Shown one piece after another: positions 44,990-53,851 of a stretch of DNA of 64,000 nucleotides. How positions within the stretch are numbered: position 1 is the first letter of the stretch; each line of letters begins with the position of its first letter. This stretch comes from JACDAE01 sp963744875 (GTDB lineage Bacteria; Chloroflexota; Ktedonobacteria; Ktedonobacterales; Ktedonobacteraceae): the NCBI GenBank assembly GCA_963744875.1, contig CAVUVQ010000010.1, forward strand, positions 682,001-746,000. Reading direction: 5' to 3'. Under the pieces are notes generated by a model. It was given only the letters and a program-made list of their open reading frames with translations, searched no databases and had not been told where the DNA came from. A program made the translations under genes and the position numbers.

Positions 44990-45913
44990 TTGAGTATTTA
45001 CAATAAGGAATGGATCGACGATACGGTCTTTCACGAAGATGTTAATTACCTGGAAGGACTCTGGCAACGGCGGCCAGTAGGAGATAGCGACTTGCCCCTG
45101 ATTGATATAGGCGACAAAGGTGCTCCGGCGCTTGTCTTCGTGCCTATTCTCGAACACCTCGAATTTGTGTACGCACGTCAGGTACGGAGTCTCAGCGCAT
45201 CGCGTCGAGCTATCCTTTATCGGCGACGCGAAACTCGTCATCGTGCAATAGGACTCGTGGAGCGTGCGGAAGAGTTGCGCCAGGTACTTGATAGCCTGGA
45301 ATTAGCACAGGTCGATCTATTAGGCCATGGTGACGCAGCAATGGTGCTCTTCGAGTTCGCATTACGCTATCCTGAACGTTGCCGTTCGCTTATCATTATC
45401 GCGCAGGGTGCCAGGTATCAGATTCCACCGCATCCCTTTATCTGGTTGCTCCATGATCTCTTTGTACGCCTGCCCGTGGAACATATATTGCCAGCTTCAT
45501 TTTTACGGCGTACAGTTATTAACTACATCGTCGCCCATGCTCAAGATAATACCAGTATACCAGCGCTACCACGGCACTTGATTGAGGAACAATTTGCCAA
45601 AATTCAGCAATGGCCCGCGGTTTATAAATTCTCAGTTTTGCCTATTATCCACTATTTTGATATTCGGGCGCGTATTCAGCAGTTAACAATGCCGATTTTA
45701 TTGATTAATCGTGCCGATGATCTCCTCTCGCCGGAAGCGGAGACCCATTGGCTGGCCGAGCAGTTACCCAACTGTGCTGGCTACTCCGTCATCTCTGGTA
45801 GAGAACGCTTCTTTCTCTATTCACGTGATAAGGAGGTGACCCCATTGCTTGAAAGCTTCTTGCATAGGGAGCACCCGCTCACAATCAATGCAGCAGGAGA
45901 ACTTCATGAATGA
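44990..45913 (+). CDS. alpha/beta-hydrolase-fold protein lacking the nucleophile
   Basis: A 307-residue protein of the alpha/beta hydrolase fold. TTG 44990 is chosen because GGGAGG lies seven bases upstream; an in-frame start at 44816 has no such site. The elbow normally reading G-x-S-x-G is G112-H-G-D-A116 (LLGHGDAAMVL), so the catalytic Ser is Gly. The acid region LLINRADDLLSPEAETHWLA is retained; the usual His region reads GRERFFLY. It may bind but not hydrolyse acyl chains. Its stop overlaps the start of the ketosynthase gene by eight bases, implying a shared pathway. Confidence 0.72.
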   Translation: MSIYNKEWIDDTVFHEDVNYLEGLWQRRPVGDSDLPLIDIGDKGAPALVFVPILEHLEFVYARQVRSLSASRRAILYRRRETRHRAIGLVERAEELRQVLDSLELAQVDLLGHGDAAMVLFEFALRYPERCRSLIIIAQGARYQIPPHPFIWLLHDLFVRLPVEHILPASFLRRTVINYIVAHAQDNTSIPALPRHLIEEQFAKIQQWPAVYKFSVLPIIHYFDIRARIQQLTMPILLINRADDLLSPEAETHWLAEQLPNCAGYSVISGRERFFLYSRDKEVTPLLESFLHREHPLTINAAGELHE

Positions 45914-47201
45914 TGTAGAGCAACCCTCATTGCCAGGAGTTGTCATTACTGGGATCGGCATTGTAGCACCCAATGGCATTGGCAAAGAGGCTTTCTGGCA
46001 ATCCTGCACTTCTGGCATCTCTGGCGTCAGACGGATCACACGCTTCGATGCGAGTTCCTTACCTGTACGGATTGCTGGGGAAGTAGTGGACTTCGACCCC
46101 AGAGGGTTCGGACTCACAGAGGATGAGGCGCAGCATCTGGATCGCAGCACTCAATTCGCCCTTGCCGCTTCTCACCTCGCTTTACAGGATGCTGCGATTG
46201 GCGATACCTTCAGCGAGGAGGAACGCGAACGCATTGGCGTCTATATGGGTACAGCGATGTCGGGTGTAGAGGAGGGCGAACGTATATGGCAACAGGTGAT
46301 GGCTGGTGGTACTTCGATAAACCTCGATCATGCTCCCGCTAATCTGCTCATGACTCATGCCAGTGCAGCGTGCACTGCTGCTCATTTCCAACTCTACGGT
46401 CCCTGCATGGCCATAGCGACAGGCTGCTCTGCGGGGGCTGACGCTATAGGGCAGGCGTTCTGGGCTATTCAAGAGGGCCGTTGCGATCGTATGTTAGCAG
46501 GTGGCTGCAATTCGGCGATCAGCCCTATGAGTCTAAATGTCTTCTGTGTCATGGGGGCATTGAGCACAAACTTCAATGATGAACCACAACGTGCCTCGCG
46601 GCCTTATGATCAGAAGCGCGATGGCTTTGTGATGGCGGAAGGAGCAGCCATCATGCTGCTGGAGAAGCGCGAGCTGGCTCTGGCCCGTGGCGCTCATATC
46701 TATGCTGAGATCCTGGCATTTTCTTCAAACAGTAATGCGTATCATATGACAAGTTTACCGCAGGATGGTTCACCATTGCAGCAACTACTCACGCAAACCC
46801 TTGCCGAAGCGGGTATTACACACCAACAACTGAGATATATCAACTCGCATGGCAGCTCAACCCCTTCTAACGACGCTGCGGAGACAGCGGCATACAAAGC
46901 AGTCTTCGGCGAACAGGCTTATCACATTCCCATCAGCGCTACCAAATCGCTCATTGGTCATACTCAAGGTGCGGCCAGCGCGATTGAAACAGCCGTTACA
47001 GCGCTCGTCCTTGAGCACCAGATTATTCCTCCCACAATTAACCTTGAGCAGAACGATCCTCTCTGCGATCTTGACTATGTACCTGACATTGCACGGCCAG
47101 CTTCAGTCGATGTAGCGCTCACTCATTCAAGCGGCTTCGGTGGAGTTAATAGTGCCCTCGTTCTTACACGACCTCAATGGATACAACAGCATGGGAGCTA
47201 G
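45906..47201 (+). CDS. beta-ketoacyl synthase, KS-alpha type
   Basis: A 431-residue FabF/KS-alpha condensing enzyme. The active-site Cys174 lies in IATGCSAGADAIG. The His of the NSHGSSTPSND motif (HGTxT-like, about 316), and Lys and His in ATKSLIGHTQGAAS (about 345-351), complete the triad. It would extend an acyl or polyketide chain on an acyl carrier protein. ATG 45906 has AGGAGA five bases upstream. It overlaps the partner gene by 11 bases. No acyl carrier protein or ketoreductase gene is adjacent. Confidence 0.87.
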   Translation: MNDVEQPSLPGVVITGIGIVAPNGIGKEAFWQSCTSGISGVRRITRFDASSLPVRIAGEVVDFDPRGFGLTEDEAQHLDRSTQFALAASHLALQDAAIGDTFSEEERERIGVYMGTAMSGVEEGERIWQQVMAGGTSINLDHAPANLLMTHASAACTAAHFQLYGPCMAIATGCSAGADAIGQAFWAIQEGRCDRMLAGGCNSAISPMSLNVFCVMGALSTNFNDEPQRASRPYDQKRDGFVMAEGAAIMLLEKRELALARGAHIYAEILAFSSNSNAYHMTSLPQDGSPLQQLLTQTLAEAGITHQQLRYINSHGSSTPSNDAAETAAYKAVFGEQAYHIPISATKSLIGHTQGAASAIETAVTALVLEHQIIPPTINLEQNDPLCDLDYVPDIARPASVDVALTHSSGFGGVNSALVLTRPQWIQQHGS

Positions 47202-48435
47202 CAACAAGCGCCGCGTGGTTATTACTGGTCTGGGGGTAGTAGCACCAAATGGCATTGGTAAAGAAGCATTCTGGCAGGCAACTTTTACAGGACACTCGGG
47301 CATCAAACTGGTATGTGATGGCGCTGGACAAGAATGGGCGGCGGGCGTCATCTCTGACTTCATCAGCGAGGAGCATATCGAGCGCAAACTGGCAAATCGT
47401 ACTGACCGCATGACGCATTTCACGCTCAGTGCTATCCAAGAGGCGCTACAAGATGCACAACTCCTTCTAGAACAAGAGGATCCTCGGCGTGTGGGTGCCG
47501 TCATTGCCAACGCAATGGGGGGCGTCGGTTTTGTCCTCAAGCAGATGCAGGCTTTCTATACAAAAGGACCGCGCTTCGTCAGTGCCTACACCGCCATTGC
47601 CTGGCTCAATGTCGCTAATGTCGGGCAGAGCGCGATTCGCTACAACATCCAGGGCTATTGCAAGACGCCCGTCAACGACAGCGTAAGCGGGCTTGATGCG
47701 ATGGGGATGGCATATACAGCCATTCAGCGTGGCGTGGCCGACGTGATTCTTACAGGAGGAAGCGAGGCATGTCTGCACCCTTTCTTCTTGCAAGTGCTCT
47801 CTTCTCAGGGGCGCAATGCACCCGATAATGATCTGCAAGCATACCGTCCATTCGACAGAAGAGCAAAAGGGCTGTTACTGGCTGAAGGAGCCGGAATCTG
47901 TATCCTGGAAGAATATGAGCATGCACGACGACGCAATGCACCTATTTACGGCGAGATCGTCGGTTATGGACAGACTAATGATGCAAGCATGTTACACTCT
48001 GCCGCCTCTGATGGTAAGCAATACGCCAGAGCCATGCGCCTGGCGATGCAGGAAGGCCAGTTGCAACCTGAAAACATCGCTTATTTCAATCTTGATGGAC
48101 GCGCCTTACCATCTGCGGATCAGGGTGAGGTAAGCGCTTTGCGGCTTAATAATCTCGCACATATTTCAGTCAGCGTTCCACGTACAACGATTGGGCATAG
48201 TTATGCGGCTGCTGGTGCAATCGACACGATCACTGCTCTATTGGCGCTCAAGCATGATGTTATCCCTCCCACGATCAACTGTGAGCAACTTGATCCACAC
48301 TATGAGTTAAATATGGTACGCGATCAGGCACAAGTAATGCAGTATCCTGAAGATGCTAAGCAGCGAGCTGTCCTTATTGGGGGACGTGGACTGGGTGGAG
48401 CTAATGTGGTATTGGCACTCAGAAAATTGGGGTAA
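47191..48435 (+). CDS. ketosynthase-like chain-length factor (KS-beta type)
   Basis: A 414-residue ketosynthase homologue without the active site. The Cys position is Ser164 (NDSVSGLDAMG), and the first His motif is replaced (FNLDGRALPSAD), while TTIGHSYAAAG keeps the second His. In type II polyketide systems such an inactive partner is the chain-length factor that pairs with KS-alpha; in many of those the Cys is Gln. It overlaps the KS-alpha gene and is surely co-translated. Start ATG 47191 fits the conserved NKRRVVITGLGVV onset. Confidence 0.82.
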   Translation: MGASNKRRVVITGLGVVAPNGIGKEAFWQATFTGHSGIKLVCDGAGQEWAAGVISDFISEEHIERKLANRTDRMTHFTLSAIQEALQDAQLLLEQEDPRRVGAVIANAMGGVGFVLKQMQAFYTKGPRFVSAYTAIAWLNVANVGQSAIRYNIQGYCKTPVNDSVSGLDAMGMAYTAIQRGVADVILTGGSEACLHPFFLQVLSSQGRNAPDNDLQAYRPFDRRAKGLLLAEGAGICILEEYEHARRRNAPIYGEIVGYGQTNDASMLHSAASDGKQYARAMRLAMQEGQLQPENIAYFNLDGRALPSADQGEVSALRLNNLAHISVSVPRTTIGHSYAAAGAIDTITALLALKHDVIPPTINCEQLDPHYELNMVRDQAQVMQYPEDAKQRAVLIGGRGLGGANVVLALRKLG

Positions 48436-48762
48436 ATAGGCTATAAGTTTCTTTACTCCAGGTTTGTTTATGATATGATGTACAAATACTGGAGCTTTCC
48501 CTATAACGTATTCATCTGCAAGCATCTTAGCAACTGATGAAAGATGCCAGTATGCTTCTTTCCCTGTTGGTACGTGTTTCTCGTTAAGAAATTTAGCAAT
48601 CTTTGTTTCATTCATTTCTTTATCAGCCAGGTCATAGATGATTTGAGCTATATTTAAATCGGTATAAGGCTCGCCTTTCTCATCTAAAACGGTTAAGTAA
48701 CCTTTACTCAACACCATACGTGAACTTACTAAGTCATGTTTTTCTCCTGGGGGACAAGTCAT
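48307..48762 (-). pseudogene. fragment resembling a serine-recombinase 'Recombinase' domain
   Basis: Within a 151-codon frame, residues about 16-100 follow the pattern of the recombinase domain downstream of serine-resolvase catalytic domains: LTVLDEKGEPYTDLNIAQII, then YDLADKEMNETKIAKFLNEK, HVPTGKEAYWHLSSVAKMLA, and DEYVIGKA. No catalytic domain precedes it. Its last 43 codons lie across the chain-length-factor gene and look like non-coding tail. The frame begins inside the 25-bp repeat array (ATG 48762 in unit 2). Probably a remnant of a mobile element. Confidence 0.5.
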
Positions 48763-48905
48763 GTTTTTCTCCTGGGGGACAAGTCATGTTTTTCTCCTGG
48801 GGGACAAGTCATGTTTTTCTCCTGGGGGACAAGTCATGTTTTTCTCCTGGGGGACAAGTCATGTTTTTCTCCTGGGGGACAAGTCATGTTTTTCTCCTGG
48901 GGGAC
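48731..48905. repeat. seven perfect tandem copies of a 25-bp unit
   Basis: The unit AAGTCATGTTTTTCTCCTGG + GGGAC is repeated seven times without a mismatch (48731-48755 through 48881-48905). Read on the minus strand, every unit contains AGGAGA, a short A-run and ATG at ideal spacing, that is a complete translation start. Since 25 is not a multiple of three, successive ATGs fall in rotating frames. There are no spacers, so it is not CRISPR. Confidence 0.95.
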
Positions 48906-48907
48906 AT

Positions 48908-49105
48908 ATGAAAGCAAATATACAAAGTTTTCTTTTATTCTCTCCACAAGAAAGAAATATTTTCTTCTGTGAGCGGTATGAAAGGCTGATTGAGCAGCGA
49001 CATCGGCTTTTTGAACAGCAAGATCAGCTTTTTGAACAGCAAAAGCGACTTGCTGAGCTGCAAAAGCGACTTGAGGAAGAGAGAAAGCGCATTCTAGCCC
49101 GATGA
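48908..49105 (+). CDS. small coiled-coil protein next to the repeat array
   Basis: A 65-residue frame starting at ATG 48908, right after the repeat array (GGGGGAC four bases upstream). It ends in a heptad-rich, Glu/Gln/Arg/Leu coiled coil: RLIEQRHRLFEQQDQLFEQQ, then KRLAELQKRLEEERKRILAR. Its stop overlaps an ATG of the next small frame (ATGA). No family recognised; function unknown. Confidence 0.45.
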   Translation: MKANIQSFLLFSPQERNIFFCERYERLIEQRHRLFEQQDQLFEQQKRLAELQKRLEEERKRILAR

Positions 49106-49281
49106 GCGGAACTAACAAGAAGTGCACACGATCTTTCCTCAAGCTAGACTTCACGTTGCCGTATTTCAGGCTCATACCGAGTGCCACGACTAACGGGGTT
49201 GCTACCTGTGATACAACACATACCAATATCGGCGGCGCTTCAGTAATGACTTTTGACAGAGTTAACGGATATTCCTCCTAA
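49102..49281 (+). CDS. 59-residue ORF coupled to the coiled-coil gene
   Basis: ATG 49102 overlaps the preceding stop codon by four bases and the frame runs to TAA 49279-49281. The product (MSGTNKKCTRSFLKLDFTLP at its start) has no recognisable domain, two cysteines and no membrane segment. The overlap is the only support. The rest of the gap to 49428 holds AGAGGGG, the ribosome site of the next gene, and nothing else clear. Confidence 0.25.
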   Translation: MSGTNKKCTRSFLKLDFTLPYFRLIPSATTNGVATCDTTHTNIGGASVMTFDRVNGYSS

Positions 49282-49428
49282 TTGTGTATATTTTCCCCTC
49301 ACTTATCCGTCACTAGTTCTATCACTCCGTTTTATAAATATAATTTACACGTGTCATCTTCATGAGAGTACAATATATAACAATGGCATCAGAACTAATC
49401 AGTTATAAGCATTATATAGAGGGGAAAA

Positions 49429-51519
49429 ATGGTATTTATATCAGTTAAAGAGCGCAGTGAGAACAGATCGGTTATAAAAACGGTGCAAGCGGCCTGGTAC
49501 AAAAATTGGGAACTCTATCCAATACTCTTGTTTGCGATCTTCTTACGCTTCTATAGAGTAAATACGAGCGAGTTTGACTTTGACCAGGCATCGATCTATC
49601 GGCTCGCGTATGACGCCGTTCATCATGGGCTGTGGCCGGTGACGAATAGTACAGCTTCGCTTGGCTTTGCCAATGCGCCTGGCGAGTTGTATCTTGTGAT
49701 GATCCCGGCGGCTTTTAGCGCGAATCCCATCTATGGTACTTACATTGTCTGCCTACTTGCCTCCATTGCCATATTGATTACCTATATCTTTACCACGCGT
49801 TACTACGGTCGCCTGGCTGGCATGATTGCCACATTGCTTTCGGCGAGCGCTGCGATCCCTCTATACTATGAGCGTTTTCTGTGGCAACCAAACATTATGT
49901 ATCCTTTTGTAATTTTATTTATGTTTACGTTGTTTCTAGGAGTGGTCGAGCGGCGCAAGGGCTGGTTTGGTCCGGCACTTATTTTATTGGCGATACTCTA
50001 TCAGACACACGGTACTACTATAACGCTGGCGGTGCCACTCCTGCTCGCCTGCTGCATGGCATTTAGAACGATACGTTGGCGGGATTTATTGTATGGTATT
50101 GCAGGCTCAGTCGTGGTTCTATTTCCGTTTATCCTCTGGCAAATAACGTCACATTTCAGCGATCTACAGTTTATTCTTGCACAGAGCGCCCATCCCGCAG
50201 TGCTGAATGATGATGCGTGGCGGCTTTACCGCTTGATGATCAGTCCCTACGATGTCGCCAATCCTCCCAGCGATCCTCATTCTTTTATCCGTGCACTGAT
50301 GCCTTTAACATCTTCTCTCTATAATGTAATGTGTTTGCTGGTTATTGCTGGTGGTGTGCTTGCCTTGATAGTAGCAATTATGCAGTGGCTGCGACATTTC
50401 AACAAAGAGGCCATTACTGATCAGGTGGCTCACACACGCAGATGGTATAGGGTATTTACCTTGCCGCCTGAAGCGTGTGGTTTGCTTCTCCTTTGTGTAT
50501 GGCAGATCGTGCCTATTCTGGCAATGCTCAAGCATGCGTCGGCTCTTTACCCACAATATATGCTCGTCGTATTGCCTGGCCCCTTTATCTTGATCAGTTA
50601 CATCATGGTCGGACTGGGCAAACGAGTACAGGTGACGAGGACAGCGTTCTGGGTCTGGCTGCGAGTGACGGTTGGTATACTGCTTGCCCTGGTCATTGTG
50701 CTTGAACTCGCGAATAGTGTGGCAACGTTGCGGGACCAGACGCGTGGTTATTTTAATAGTTCGTTACATTTTTATGACCTGTATTCGCAGCAGAAAGTGA
50801 TTGCGGACGCGGAGCAGTTAGCTCAACAACGTCATTTGAAGCGCATCTTCATCGGGGTAGATATTCCCAGGGAGGAAATGTTACTTTACTTGAGCGAGCA
50901 TATGCATTATCCCACTTCAGTCTTTTTCTTCAATCAATGTATGATTTTGCCATCCGCAGCCGATGGGCCTGCACTTTTGATTATGCCACCCTATGTTCCA
51001 CTTGCGAACCGGATGGTGGAGGCGCATGGGGCGCGTTTGTTAGAGCAAGCACCTTATCTGAACAATGGTCCATTTAACATTTATGAATTGCCGTCTGCTC
51101 AGCAAAGTCAGCCGCCGCTCACGATGCAGAATACGTTTGCACATGAATTACAAGCTGTGGGGGCTGGCTATCAGGATCGGACGAAGCGCACTCTCTTTAC
51201 ACGCTGGTCATTGTTGCGTGCGTATCCTCTTGCTACGAACACGACCTATAGCTATCATTTCAGCGTGCAGGGCAAGCAGAAAATGGAGAGTACCTGTACA
51301 TTCAGTATGGCTCATGCGGGTGATCAATTATTGCCATCATTTGCCGTTGCGGCTAAAGGGAAGACGCTGACAAACCTGGCAGTGGGGGTACAGTCATATG
51401 CAACGACGCCTGATTGGCCGTGGCTGGGGCCGTTACATCTGGAGACGCATCGGGTTATGGATAGTCGGGGGGTAGTGTTGAGGACTTTGGGTGGGGAAGA
51501 GGCGATCATGGTAGAGTAG
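49429..51519 (+). CDS. polytopic GT39/ArnT-like glycosyltransferase
   Basis: A 696-residue membrane protein with about ten helices in residues 25-435 and a large C-terminal extracytoplasmic domain (about 440-696). After the first helix comes RFYRVNTSEFDFDQASIYRL, with acidic residues in the first loop, as in C-type glycosyltransferases that use polyprenyl-phosphate sugars. ERFLWQPNIMYPFVILFMFT is another typical stretch. It probably adds sugars to exported proteins or lipids. The ATG has AGAGGGG four bases upstream. It stands alone. Confidence 0.8.
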   Translation: MVFISVKERSENRSVIKTVQAAWYKNWELYPILLFAIFLRFYRVNTSEFDFDQASIYRLAYDAVHHGLWPVTNSTASLGFANAPGELYLVMIPAAFSANPIYGTYIVCLLASIAILITYIFTTRYYGRLAGMIATLLSASAAIPLYYERFLWQPNIMYPFVILFMFTLFLGVVERRKGWFGPALILLAILYQTHGTTITLAVPLLLACCMAFRTIRWRDLLYGIAGSVVVLFPFILWQITSHFSDLQFILAQSAHPAVLNDDAWRLYRLMISPYDVANPPSDPHSFIRALMPLTSSLYNVMCLLVIAGGVLALIVAIMQWLRHFNKEAITDQVAHTRRWYRVFTLPPEACGLLLLCVWQIVPILAMLKHASALYPQYMLVVLPGPFILISYIMVGLGKRVQVTRTAFWVWLRVTVGILLALVIVLELANSVATLRDQTRGYFNSSLHFYDLYSQQKVIADAEQLAQQRHLKRIFIGVDIPREEMLLYLSEHMHYPTSVFFFNQCMILPSAADGPALLIMPPYVPLANRMVEAHGARLLEQAPYLNNGPFNIYELPSAQQSQPPLTMQNTFAHELQAVGAGYQDRTKRTLFTRWSLLRAYPLATNTTYSYHFSVQGKQKMESTCTFSMAHAGDQLLPSFAVAAKGKTLTNLAVGVQSYATTPDWPWLGPLHLETHRVMDSRGVVLRTLGGEEAIMVE

Positions 51520-51526
51520 GGGCTGG

Positions 51527-51569
51527 GGGCGCACGGGCTTATTCCACTTCGTTGCATTGCGCCCCTACA
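51527..51569. repeat. GTAGGGGC-family repeat
   Basis: GGGGGCGCACGGGCTTATTC leads to CACTTCGTTGCATTGCGCCC + CTAC, ten bases after the glycosyltransferase stop. The GGGGGCGCA and TGCGCCCC ends pair. Same family as 13371 and 59042. Confidence 0.6.
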
Positions 51570-51731
51570 ATTTACTCCTCCACTTGCTCCTCTATCACAT
51601 TGACATCACTTCCCTCCACCATTGGCTCAACTACCCGATTGTAGAGCTTGTTCCGATTATAGGCCTGACCAGGTTTGGCGGTGGCTATTACAAGAATATC
51701 CATCGTAACTGTGAGCAATATTCTCTTCCCA

Positions 51732-52130
51732 TCAGCCGTTCGGATGATCGGTCCCGCCCAACCAGAAATAATGTCCCTGCTCTGACCGGCCCCAGTGCGA
51801 ATTGCCATTCACATTTTCGCCATGCACGACCTCAACGAAATTGAGTTCGGTGCCGGGCGGGTAGGTGGCAATCAAGGCGGAAGTGCTGGTGGCCGAGGCG
51901 CGAATGTTCAGACCAGCAGCAGATGTTACTTTACATGTTTTGGGGGCCAGGAAGGGGATATGGAGGACCTCTCCAACGCGAATAAGGTTGGGATCGCCAC
52001 CAATCACTTGAGCATTCGCATTGTAGATTTTTTGCCATTCATTGGCATCGCCATAAGCTCGTTGCGCGATAGAGAAAAGCGTATCTCCCTGCTGGACGGT
52101 ATAGTCTGAACCGGGTGTAACTTGAGCCAT
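51732..52130 (-). CDS. LysM plus bacterial SH3 protein
   Basis: A 132-residue protein from ATG 52130 (AAGGAG six bases upstream). LysM lies at about residues 9-60 (YTVQQGDTLFSIAQRAYGDA, WQKIYNANAQVIGGDPNLIR). A bacterial SH3 domain spans about 68-125 (KVTSAAGLNIRASATSTSAL, GTELNFVEVV, HWGRSEQGHYFWLGG). No signal peptide. Both domains bind cell-wall polymers. A second frame overlapping its end (51572-51808) is probably not coding. Confidence 0.83.
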   Translation of the reverse strand: MAQVTPGSDYTVQQGDTLFSIAQRAYGDANEWQKIYNANAQVIGGDPNLIRVGEVLHIPFLAPKTCKVTSAAGLNIRASATSTSALIATYPPGTELNFVEVVHGENVNGNSHWGRSEQGHYFWLGGTDHPNG

Positions 52131-52351
52131 TTGAGTCTCCTTGTCTGTTTTTGCAACTAGCCTTCGACTCGCATACAACAAAGGAACGGAAATGAGATGG
52201 GTGCTTTGACTGGATAGGAGGTACCTATCCAGCAGTCAATTGATCCCAGATATACGTATTTGATCTACTCAATCAGCTCAAAGGGACATTGTTTATTATA
52301 ACCATACCATGATGCTGCCAGGGTTGTAAAGGTGATCATGAACTCGATTTT

Positions 52352-53851
52352 TTAGCAAGACACAGCTTCATAACTGCATTCAAAGATATTCCGGTCAGCA
52401 ATCCAACATTTATCACCATATTTAACGAGATAGTCGCCCGCCTTTCCACTCAGAACGTCTCCATTAGCTATTTTAACAACAAAAGCTTCCGGTACCTGGT
52501 ATGCATGACGGATATCATTCGTGTGATAGAGGGCAAAGCCTTCTTCATCAGACTGAGAAATTCTGTCATATGTTGCATGAAAGTTATGGTGTGTCACTGG
52601 CCATTCCTCATTATCTATACCCAACATAAGATAATCGCCAGGCATAAACGCAACAACACCTTCCAGTGTTTTTATTATTCCATTTCTTTTTTTATAATCC
52701 TCTTCCGTCAATTCACGAGCTTTAAATAAAGCTGTCTTACGAAATTGGCGAAAATTAGACATGTCTAACGCTCCTTCTTCTATTAGCAACTTATTCTCTT
52801 CTTGTTGTAATATAGGCGCTTCCGCGAGGACATTTAATACCTCTGGATCTTTTAGGTTTTCATCGTATCTCTGCCCCAACTCTTTAATTTTCTTTTCGGC
52901 AGGTTCCACAATACTTTTTCGCATTTCAAGAAGCAGGTGATATTCATCAGCAAATCTAAAAATTGGCAATACCCAATCGTATTTTCTAAAATCACGGAAT
53001 GTAAAATACTCAATTCTTCTCTGGTCGATGATTGGGACAAAGGGAATACAAAAGTGAGGAATTGTAGCATACAGTTCATGGGGAACGGATGGCCCACTTA
53101 GATCAACAATAACAAATTTAGACAGCATAGCAAGGAATTGCACTGTTTCTGTGTAATCTAAAGTATCTGGCATATCAAAGTCAAAGATCATTGGTAAGCA
53201 GTCATATTCATCTCGTAGCTTAGTGGCAATTGATTGCAAAACTTCGACGCCGCCTTCACTGAAACGCCCAAGAATGAGAACGCCTTTCTTCTTCACTGAG
53301 TTGATAACATTGCGCACCTTTTTATAATTACGCAGCATATAAATCAACTGAGCAGTTTCAAGGTTATCAACAATAATAGTATGGGCTCTTTCATCTGTAA
53401 TATCCAAATTAGATTGCTTTACACCATCTAACGTAATATCCCATGCACACACACCATAGACAGCACTGCCTGTCAAATCAGCTCCACTCAGGTCAGTTTC
53501 ACCTAATTTAACCCACCTCAGATCTGCTTCACATAACAAAGTCCTGATCAACTTTGCCCTTACAAGGTCAGCTCCCCTAAGTGTTGCTCTACAGAGATTC
53601 GCATCACTAAAAATGCCTCTGTAAAGATGTGCCATATGAAGATTTGCTTCGTAAAGATTGGCTCCACAAAGGCTCGCTTTGTAAAGATCAATATGATCCA
53701 TATTAGCCTTATGCAGATCAATCATATCTAAATTTCTCTCGCGTAAATTGGCTGCTTCAAGATCGGGAATGATGTCTGGCATATCTTGTCGCCATTTATT
53801 CCAGGCTTCAACCCCTTTTTCTAACATTTCGAGATGTTGCTGATTTGCCAT
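52352..53851 (-). CDS. pentapeptide-repeat protein with TIR-like domain and two GDYL repeats
   Basis: A 499-residue soluble protein of three parts. Residues about 30-135 are pentapeptide repeats (ANLYEANLHMAHL, ATLRGADLVRAKL) forming a right-handed beta helix. Residues about 185-320 form a TIR/deoxyribosyltransferase-like alpha/beta domain: GVLILGRFSEGGVEVLQSIA, FVIVDLSGPSVPHELYA, FRDFRKYDWVLPIFRF. Residues about 395-432 and 455-497 are two copies of a GDYL module (PGDYLMLGIDNEEWPV and AGDYLVKYGDKCWIA). It is divergent from the TIR gene at 54070, 218 bp away. A sensing or immune role is plausible but unproven. Confidence 0.75.
   Translation of the reverse strand: MANQQHLEMLEKGVEAWNKWRQDMPDIIPDLEAANLRERNLDMIDLHKANMDHIDLYKASLCGANLYEANLHMAHLYRGIFSDANLCRATLRGADLVRAKLIRTLLCEADLRWVKLGETDLSGADLTGSAVYGVCAWDITLDGVKQSNLDITDERAHTIIVDNLETAQLIYMLRNYKKVRNVINSVKKKGVLILGRFSEGGVEVLQSIATKLRDEYDCLPMIFDFDMPDTLDYTETVQFLAMLSKFVIVDLSGPSVPHELYATIPHFCIPFVPIIDQRRIEYFTFRDFRKYDWVLPIFRFADEYHLLLEMRKSIVEPAEKKIKELGQRYDENLKDPEVLNVLAEAPILQQEENKLLIEEGALDMSNFRQFRKTALFKARELTEEDYKKRNGIIKTLEGVVAFMPGDYLMLGIDNEEWPVTHHNFHATYDRISQSDEEGFALYHTNDIRHAYQVPEAFVVKIANGDVLSGKAGDYLVKYGDKCWIADRNIFECSYEAVSC

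Noticed and set aside
48731..48905. CRISPR array
   Set aside because: The 25-bp units are contiguous and identical with no spacers, and no cas genes are nearby.
48834..49226. 130-codon minus-strand ORF through the repeat array
   Set aside because: Low-complexity Val/Ala/Gln repeats that are the antisense of the coiled-coil ORF; the plus-strand heptad pattern is more convincing.
51572..51808. Minus-strand ORF overlapping the LysM-SH3 gene end
   Set aside because: The LysM-SH3 frame ends sensibly, and the overlapping frame has no start signal or known domain. A C-terminal extension by frameshift remains a weak possibility.
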